Shown here: one piece after another, positions 58,036-64,000 of the stretch | Layout: every line of letters begins with the position of its first letter | How positions within the stretch are numbered: position 1 is the first letter of the stretch | Program-made: the position numbers and the translations under genes | Origin: Berberis thunbergii | Taxonomy: Eukaryota > Streptophyta > Magnoliopsida > Ranunculales > Berberidaceae | Reading direction: 5' to 3' | Assembly: GCA_003290165.1 (NCBI GenBank) | Contig: QNQO01001172.1 | Span: 285,015-349,014, forward strand | DNA: 64,000 nucleotides | The notes under the pieces: model-generated | Databases searched by the model: none | Told to the model about the DNA's origin: nothing | The model's input: the letters and a program-made list of their open reading frames with translations, nothing else

Positions 58036-59614
58036 TTAGCCTCGCAGCGCCAGAGCCTTCCCCTTGCTGAATCGACCCAAAAGTTGCCCTCTTATAACGG
58101 GCGAAGTCGAGATCAATGTCGGGATACTTCCCTTAATCAATTCCAGGAACTCCAGTCTGCTTCGAATTACCTCAGACGAGATTAGCAGCCTCTTGCTAGA
58201 CACATCAAAATCTACCACGCCCAACAAGACTTCATAATGCCAGCGCTCCTCAGACAACATCCGTTCCGCCTCCAGAGCATGACGAAGCCCTTCGTCTATT
58301 GCGAGTATCAGCCGCTACCTTTCAATGACCTAATCCACCTCCAACTGGTTCCTCTCAGCTTCTTTAGCCCTTCGTTCAGAGGCCCACCTATCAATAGCAG
58401 CATCCAAACACTCCAATTCTGCCTTGGTCTGCTTTAGCTGGGCACGAGTCAACACCAAGTCAGACTCGGTAACCCTAAGTCGAGCCCATCATTTCATTTA
58501 CCGCATCAGCAATAAGGGTTGTGGCCTCCACACCCTTGCGGTCTGCGACAACACCAGAACCCTCAGCCTGATAAAAGGCATTCGAGTATGACATCATCAG
58601 ATCGGAAAAAACCTTCTTGAAAGTAATGACCCTCCAACGGGCTTCAGGATGCAGCCAGACAGGAACATCCGGCTCCAAAGTATGGGCACCAAAGGGAGAG
58701 GCCGCTACTACAAAAGACTGCTTCTTCCTCGGGGCAACTACAGGAGGCACGTTCGCCTCTAGCTTAATAAGCCTGAAAGGGTAGAGTGGGGCCAAGCTCC
58801 TCTTTTTCACATGACGAGCGACCACCCCCTCAGCAGGGAAACCCGACACTAGGTGAGCCCCATAAGAACACCACAGTAGCCCGTTGCGCACAACATCTCC
58901 TGGCATTACTACCTCCTCAACAGAAATCAAAGGAAGCTCCAAAAACTTCTTCTCCAGTTGTTTTTCTTCCTCACTGAGGGATGAAATAAAAAAATTCTTT
59001 GAAAAAAGAAAAAACATCAGGACCAACGTCACAAGAAGAACGCACAAAGATATGCATGCACTAAAGAAGAACTCACCGCGATCGAACACTCTACGACTCT
59101 CGAGCTTGAAGTAGCCAGAATCAACCGAAGTAAAGATCCATTGCTTCTCCAAGGATTTGGCGCTACTCACCATCAAACGTAGACAAGCTGGACAAGTCAG
59201 TATACAAGGAACCTTGGAATTCAGCCAAACTTTAGTTAGGCGATGAATCACCAGTGGAGTCAAATGAAGGCTAGTGTCACAAGCCCTCAGGAGAATTGCT
59301 GGCACTATCTTGAACTCGCTCCGCGCTATCTAAACGAGAGGTAAGCGAAAATGAGTAAAGAAGCGTCAGATATCATCAGTCACCGAAAATCGAAGTCCGG
59401 ACTCAAACATACCTCGGTGCAAGCCTATAAACTCGTGAGGAGGTACAGTCGGGCCTGACACTCCATATGCGGGAAGAAGATACAAATCTCCAGCGATACG
59501 GTACAAATTACGAAGCCTGATCAACTCAGTTTTGTCAACCAGACTATCACCAAAGTGATTCATACAGGCGAGGAATAACTGATTCTTGGAAGCAATTTTA
59601 ACACTATCGGCCAT
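58036..59614 (-). pseudogene. Antisense ORF of gypsy element (Transposase_28-like)
   Basis: It runs on the - strand opposite to gag-pol. From ATG 59614: 'MADSVKIASKNQLFLACMNH', 'YGVSGPTVPPHEFIGLHRGM' and 'FESGLRFSVTDDI', then a TGA. After 'RFFTHFRLPLV' comes a TAG, then the frame is open from about 59345 to 58475 ('FKIVPAILLRACDTSLHLTP', later 'LDR'-type basic and acidic stretches). A hydrophobic patch near 59060-59000 (CISLCVLLVTLVLMFFLF) may be intron or a frame artefact. Another frame at 58260-58036 may be its C-terminus. The N-terminal part resembles the 'putative gypsy type transposon' family (PF04195), whose role is unknown. Two stops disable it unless the short gap is an intron. Confidence 0.65.
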
Positions 59615-59849
59615 TGGAAGAAATAATAGATACTACAGTTCGAAAAGATAGCACAGATAATAATGGGGAAATCATCTTAGAACAGTGAATATTTATCGGG
59701 GAGGCAAACCAAACTTTCCATCCTCGAGCAGTCACGTACCTATTAAATGTTATGTGCCGCTCAAAACCAACGGTTTAGGTCCATCATAACGATGGTACAT
59801 ATGCCTTTTCAACGAGTCCGTAGACTGACGTAAACACCCCACTAACTCG

Positions 59850-59877
59850 GGGGTGAGGGTGGGGGGGGAGTAGAGTA
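59850..59877 (+). other. Polypurine tract of plus-strand gypsy
   Basis: A purine run 'gggggtgagggtgggggggg' followed by 'agtagag' sits immediately before sequence matching the LTR start at 59878. Confidence 0.6.
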
Positions 59878-59910
59878 TGATACATAAAAACGGTCACACT
59901 CCTACCCACA
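59878..59910 (+). repeat. Truncated 3' LTR start of gypsy
   Basis: 'tgatacataaaaacggtcac' followed by 'actcct' matches the first bases of the LTR at 52633, after which similarity stops. Beyond it 'acccacatcagtcaa' occurs twice (59904 and 59938), possibly marking the break point. 59950-60240 shows no element. Confidence 0.6.
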
Positions 59911-60241
59911 TCAGTCAATAATAATACAGGCACACCAACCCACATCAGTCAAATGAACTTAACAAAGGACCACTTAGCTTACCACATATCTTTAATTTCT
60001 ATTTATTTCATTAACCAATCCATCATAAAAACTTATTGTTTTATAGAAATGTTGGTCTCTGGAAAATACTTTGATGTTTGGTATGCTAATCACCCAATCT
60101 CTTTCTGTATGGTCTCTTTACCCAGTTTTCAATAAGGTTTTGGGTTTAATAAAAATTAATGAAGAATATAAACTACACAGAGAAAACATGCCGGAGAAAT
60201 TTGAGATTGGGTTTTGTGAAAAAGGCTATGAGTCTCGGTAT

Positions 60242-60671
60242 TGATGATACATCAAACCTTCCTCTAATCAACACCGTATATGTGTCATGATAATCTCGTC
60301 TACATAATGAAGCAGGCCCGATTGCATGCTCAATTTAGCAAGGCCCAAACATCAGCAAGCCCATCATTGGCAAAATCCAGATAGTCGGGTCTGAGTTGTA
60401 ATAAACCAGTAAGCCCACCCATCATGCGGTTAGGCCCAATACTTGTAGACCTCTAAGACAAGTATCTGAGAGATCTACCGAAGACAGGCAGACCAGCAAC
60501 ACATTGGATCCAACTAGGAAACATATATTAGAGTATAAGTCGGGCAAGAAAACTTTTTTGCATGGACAACACTCTGAAAGGGAAATCTCTCCCACAGATC
60601 TAGGAGCACAAGTCGTGTAGGGAAACTATCTCACATGGATAGCTCCCAATCAGGAAGGAATCTCCACAACA
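60242..60671 (+). repeat. Gypsy LTR fragment interrupted by CACTA-2
   Basis: It starts TGATGATACATCAAACCTTC and continues with 'gtgtcatgataatctcg' and 'aagtcgggcaagaaaac'. It is closest to the LTR at 32312. It ends where the CACTA element begins at 60672, so the CACTA inserted into this LTR. Confidence 0.7.
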
Positions 60672-60689
60672 CACTACACCAAAAGGGCC

Positions 60690-61225
60690 ATTTAGCCACG
60701 CCGAGCTGCCCACGGTTTTAAACCGTTGGTACATTTGCCACGGCCAACAACCGTAGCTATACATACCAACGGCTTAAAACCGTGGCTAATAAACACCCTG
60801 GCCACGGTTTACAACCGTTGGTATATTTGGCACGGCTAAAAACCGTGACTAATATTAGCAACGGCTAAACACCGTGGGAAGTAGTTGCAACGGCCCAACA
60901 CCATTGCAAAAAACAATTTAGCAACGGTTATTAACCGTGGTTAATCATAGCAACGGCTCAAAGCCGTGGCACGAAAAAAATTTAGCAACGGTTTTAAACC
61001 GTGGCTAAGCTTAGCAACGGCTAAAAACCGTGGCAATAAAAAATGTAGCAACGGTTTTAAACCGTGGCTACGCTTAGCAACGGCTAACAACCGTGGCAAT
61101 AAAAAAAAGTAGCAACGGTTTTAAAACCGTGGCTAAGCTTAGCAACGGCTCAAAACCATTGCAAAAAAAAATTTAGCAACGGTTTTAAACCGTGGCTAGC
61201 TCTAGCAACGGCTCAAAATCGTGGC
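60690..61225. repeat. Subterminal repeats of CACTA-2
   Basis: There are about fifteen units of the form 'agcaacggttttaaaccgtg' and 'gctaagcttagcaacggct'. Each is itself a small palindrome centred on TTTAAA or the like. The period is about 35-55 bp. Confidence 0.8.
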
Positions 61226-61269
61226 TATATGAAAAGCTGAAAAAAAATAAATTGCGCGGTCTGTTTTTG

Positions 61270-61570
61270 GCACTCGAAGTTCCCTCCCTCGACCTGCTTC
61301 CCTCCCTCGACCTGAAAAAAATTTCACCAAATCAAAGCTCCCTCCCACCTGCTTCCCTCACTCGACCTGAAAAAATTTCACAAAATCAAAGCTCCCTCCC
61401 TCGACAAAGCTCCCTCCCTCGACCTGCTTCCCTCCATTCGACTTCCATCGTCCTGCTCCTTCTCCTTCCCTGCTCCCTCCCTCCACTTCCCCTCCTTCCC
61501 TGCTCCCTCGACTTCCCTGCTCCTCCCTCGACTTCAATCGACTTCCCTCGACTTCAAAATCGATTAGCCA
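61270..61570. repeat. CCCTCCCTCGACCTGCTT low-complexity block
   Basis: Imperfect tandem copies of 'ccctccctcgacctgcttc' and 'ttccctgctccctcgact' occur. The segment encodes Ser/Pro/Leu-rich frames that look like by-products of the repeat. A CT microsatellite follows at 61590-61608. Confidence 0.65.
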
Positions 61571-62139
61571 CTGCATTATATATAGGTACTCTCTCTCTCT
61601 CTCTCTTTTATTTATGATGAAATTAGGGTTCATCAGGGTTGTGTTTTATTTAGGATGAAATTAGGGTTCGATGATTATTTTTTTTACAATGAGCATTTTG
61701 TTTGAGCATTTGTTCGATAATTAGTATTCTTGTTAAACTCCCCTCATTGCTCAATACAAGCTTTCCAACTGTGTTTTGATGGTATTTTGTTGCTTCCAGA
61801 ATTCTTTTATTTTTTTCAATTGTTATAGTGATTAATGAACTGAATATATGGTTGGCCACAAGAGTCCTGACTGCATAATTTATTTGAGCAAGTGAGCATG
61901 ATCATCGCATTATTTTGTTCAGTACTTTGAGACCTGCAAGAGATCTATTTGAGATATAATTGTATCCCCGTCATTGACATTTAGGTGGTAAAATTCTATT
62001 TGCTTAGTCATTCATAGTATATGCGTGGATTCAAATCATGAACCGGCTAAACATACATACATAGTATATTGAAACCAATCATGACGGACAATAGTACACA
62101 ATCTTCTTAGACGTAAATATTTGAGTCAATCTAAATGGC

Positions 62140-62280
62140 CAGGAAACCAGCGAGGGAGGGGGGAGGACCCTCCATCCCCCTCGCAATTCGTGCAAAGGAG
62201 GGAAAGCACACACCGCGAGAGGGAGGTAGGGTCTTCCTCCCTCCCTCCCTACCTCGCTGGTTTCCTCGCCCATTACCTCG
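62140..62280. repeat. Inverted repeat of GAGGGAGG motifs
   Basis: 'aaaccagcgagggagg' near 62146 is mirrored by 'cctacctcgctggttt' near 62250. The intervening sequence is purine-rich on the left and pyrimidine-rich on the right. Confidence 0.55.
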
Positions 62281-62613
62281 ACAGTTAGAATTTTTGTAAA
62301 TGAATGAGGCTACCTGTTGAGGGAGTGGGCAATTAATTTCAAATTTTCAATTAGTGTTCCTTCTGTTACTATTATCGTGGTTATTAATTACTTATATGTT
62401 GATGAAGTCTTTGTTATGGATGTCATATGAAGAGATTGTATTTCTGTTCATTTCTTCTCCTGTCTATTTATTGGAACATGAATTTGTTATATGTCTTAGT
62501 TCCCTTTTGCATATTTGACCATATCTGTGTGATCAAATTCTTTTATTCTGCATAGAATCATCGATTTAAAAAATAGTACAAGGAATGAACATAAGTGATC
62601 TGTAAAGTCTCAC

Positions 62614-62725
62614 CGAAATGCTTCCAGGAAATTTGAGATCCTTCTGCATAACATTAGCAAATGTCTTTTGCCTCGTCTTTCCTCTGAAGGGTGTGTATCC
62701 ATAAAACATTTCATATAGAAGAATG
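62614..62725 (-). pseudogene. Captured phototropin kinase exon
   Basis: The 112-nt exon on the - strand is bounded by an AG acceptor and a GTGAG donor. It encodes 'ILLYEMFYGYTPFRGKTRQK' and then 'TFANVMQKDLKFPGSIS'. The stretch GYTPFRGKTRQKTF is characteristic of the C-terminal kinase domain of phototropins (blue-light receptor AGC kinases). No neighbouring phototropin exon was found in the window. It is inside the second CACTA, antisense to the window. Confidence 0.82.
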
Positions 62726-63850
62726 CTAGTAGAGCAGAGAGCAGTCAATCGTATAAGTTAGAACTGTGATGGTTTAGAACTTAGAATTTAGAAGTACAAA
62801 TTGACATCTCAATGAAACAAGAGGCGAACATGTGAAGAGTAAACTGTTCAGCGAATTCAAGAAATAAGAGAGTTGTTTCAAACATATAATTTATTAATTC
62901 CTCTTCCATATTGTCGATTTTTGGGAATATGTTTAACCTCAATAGTTTCAAACATCAGGCCATGTAGGAAAACCCACGAGTTTTATGTGTCCTCTTCTAC
63001 GTTTGAAGTTTTCAAGTTCTTGTTATGGCAGAAACGTATACTCTTGTTAATAAGAGTGAAACATTTGTATGATCACTAAATGCACATAGGATTCAGAAAT
63101 AACTGTCCCTAGAAAGTATCCCTGAGCTATGTCACCTATACTTTGTATATATCATTATCGGTTCTGCGTGTGAATATGCTAAGAAGCATTGTAGTATCAT
63201 CTATAGCTGGGAATATCTAGGTTCTAAGGAGAAGTACAGGAACCTCCTCGTTTATAATATGTACACCTAAACAAGGTACCTTCTATCAAGTTATAGCTAG
63301 TTTGGGCCTTTTGGCCAGAAATTCATCCACTCTGACCTTGGTACTGAGAGTGCACTGCTTGAGTTTATACAATTGTGATTTAAAAATCGAGTCTTAGTAA
63401 GACTCGCATTATGTAACGAGTAAGAGTTTATCAAGTTTTAGTAAGAGTTTATCATTTAGTAATGAGTTTTAGTAAGAGTTTATCAATTTTTAGTAAGACT
63501 TGCATTACTACAATTTAGTATAAACTGAATCACAATTGTATAAAATCGATTACTACTAAATTGTGATAAGTAATGAGTTTATACAATATCTAAGCATTAG
63601 TCCAAAGCTGAACTTCGTCTATTTTACTTTATTACCGTAAACAAATATTTCATCGCTGTATAAGTATGTTTCATTGTGGCTATTAAGTTCAATAAATTAG
63701 GATATGCTAGCAATGGTTAAATTTATAGGTTTTTTTTGGTTCCCCATAGTAGAGAAAGGAATACCTTGCCCTGCAAAACTAAGAAAAGGCATGATCATTT
63801 TCAGTTTCACCTTTTGTTCATTGTTTTTCCGATGTGTTTTCTTAGAATCA
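62726..63850. other. CACTA-2 interior without recognised coding
   Basis: AT-rich sequence. At 63390-63600 several imperfect copies of 'tttagtaagagtttatca' occur, and 'atacaattgtgatt' near 63366 is mirrored by 'tcacaattgtat' near 63529, forming a local hairpin. I recognise no gene. Confidence 0.4.
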
Positions 63851-63855
63851 AACAC

Positions 63856-64000
63856 AACCTTTTTTTATTTATGGAAATAAATAACATTACCAAGGCAGCA
63901 ACCAAGAAAGAACGTTGCGCTAGCTCATGAGCTAGTACATTTTGGTCTCTAAGAACATACAAGATTTTATTACAATCCTCCAAAACATCTAGTTTTATAG
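63856..64000 (-). pseudogene. LINE RNase H-like fragment at window edge
   Basis: On the - strand, 64000 to about 63890 reads 'LDVLEDCNKILYVLRDQNVL' then 'AHELAQRSF', like the C-terminal RVT_3 RNase H segment ('…N…AHxLA') of plant LINEs. A short A-rich tail follows near 63858. It is cut by the window end. Confidence 0.4.

Larger units (their letters stand above)
52633..59910 (+). mobile_element. Ty3/gypsy Tat/Retand-like element with antisense ORF (+ strand, decayed)
   Basis: Order: doubled 5' LTR 52633-53892, primer site 53894-53913, gag/protease debris to about 54890, RT from 55145, RNase H to about 56050, integrase to 57500, tandem repeat 57716-57985, antisense coding 59614-58036, purine-rich tract 59850-59872, and the first bases of a 3' LTR at 59878. 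An additional antisense frame between pol and the 3' LTR is known from Tat-lineage elements such as Retand. The first half of RT is missing and stops are common. The 3' LTR is cut after roughly 30 bp. Confidence 0.82.
60672..64000. mobile_element. Left part of a second CACTA transposon with captured gene exon (continues past window)
   Basis: It starts CACTACACCAAAAGGGCC, a CACTA-type terminus different from the element at 34351. 500 bp of subterminal repeats follow. The matching end GGTGTAGTG is not in the window, so extent and target duplication are unknown. It contains a phototropin exon (62614-62725). I saw no transposase in this part. Confidence 0.72.

Noticed and set aside
61192..61617. 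Open frame of 141 codons rich in Ser, Leu and Pro
   Set aside because: It is produced by the 'ccctccctcgacctgcttc' tandem repeats and starts inside CACTA subterminal repeats. There is no domain, and the other strand is equally open.

Overview
This is nuclear DNA of a flowering plant, probably a eudicot. It is AT-rich, has spliced genes with GT-AG introns, and is dominated by plant-type transposable elements (copia and gypsy LTR elements, LINE remnants, CACTA, Tourist-, hAT- and Mutator-like elements). I cannot name the species. No bacterial operons, CRISPR arrays, rRNA or tRNA genes are visible.

Only one complete host gene is present: a type-A MGDG synthase (MGD1-like) on the + strand, 3745-14713. 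I resolved it into 8 exons and 528 codons plus stop. All junctions are GT-AG and the reading frame is continuous. Introns 2 (5.0 kb) and 7 (2.9 kb) are inflated by transposon debris: a Mutator-like foldback and pieces of LINE reverse-transcriptase tails.

Downstream lies a hAT-like MITE (15817-16229), then a structurally complete copia element on the - strand (16569-22925). The copia has 542-544 bp LTRs, a GGTAC target duplication, a primer site and a polypurine tract. Its polyprotein is broken only by two in-frame stop codons. From 22.9 to 34.3 kb the sequence is decayed intergenic DNA with a Myb/SANT-like remnant, a LINE 3' end, a Tourist MITE and a gypsy LTR-plus-leader fragment.

The most notable object is a complete CACTA transposon at 34351-43099 (13-bp perfect inverted ends, ATG target duplication). 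I see no transposase in it. Instead it carries exon-intron pieces of at least five unrelated host genes, all on the - strand: ribosomal protein uL5/RPL11, a CDPK-related kinase, a GDPDL-type glycerophosphodiesterase, an ankyrin/PGG protein and chloroplast HSP90. Many splice junctions are still intact. It also holds one spliced coding stretch I could not identify. A second CACTA of a different family starts at 60672 and runs off the window; it carries a phototropin kinase exon. Capture of host gene pieces by CACTA elements therefore happened at least twice here.

Between the two CACTAs (43.9-60.7 kb) are decayed gypsy elements of related families in opposite orientations. The plus-strand one has a doubled 5' LTR, a tandem repeat behind pol, and an antisense reading frame between integrase and 3' LTR, as described for Tat/Retand-type elements. 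A decayed copia fragment lies between them. LINE RNase H-like coding appears at the right edge.
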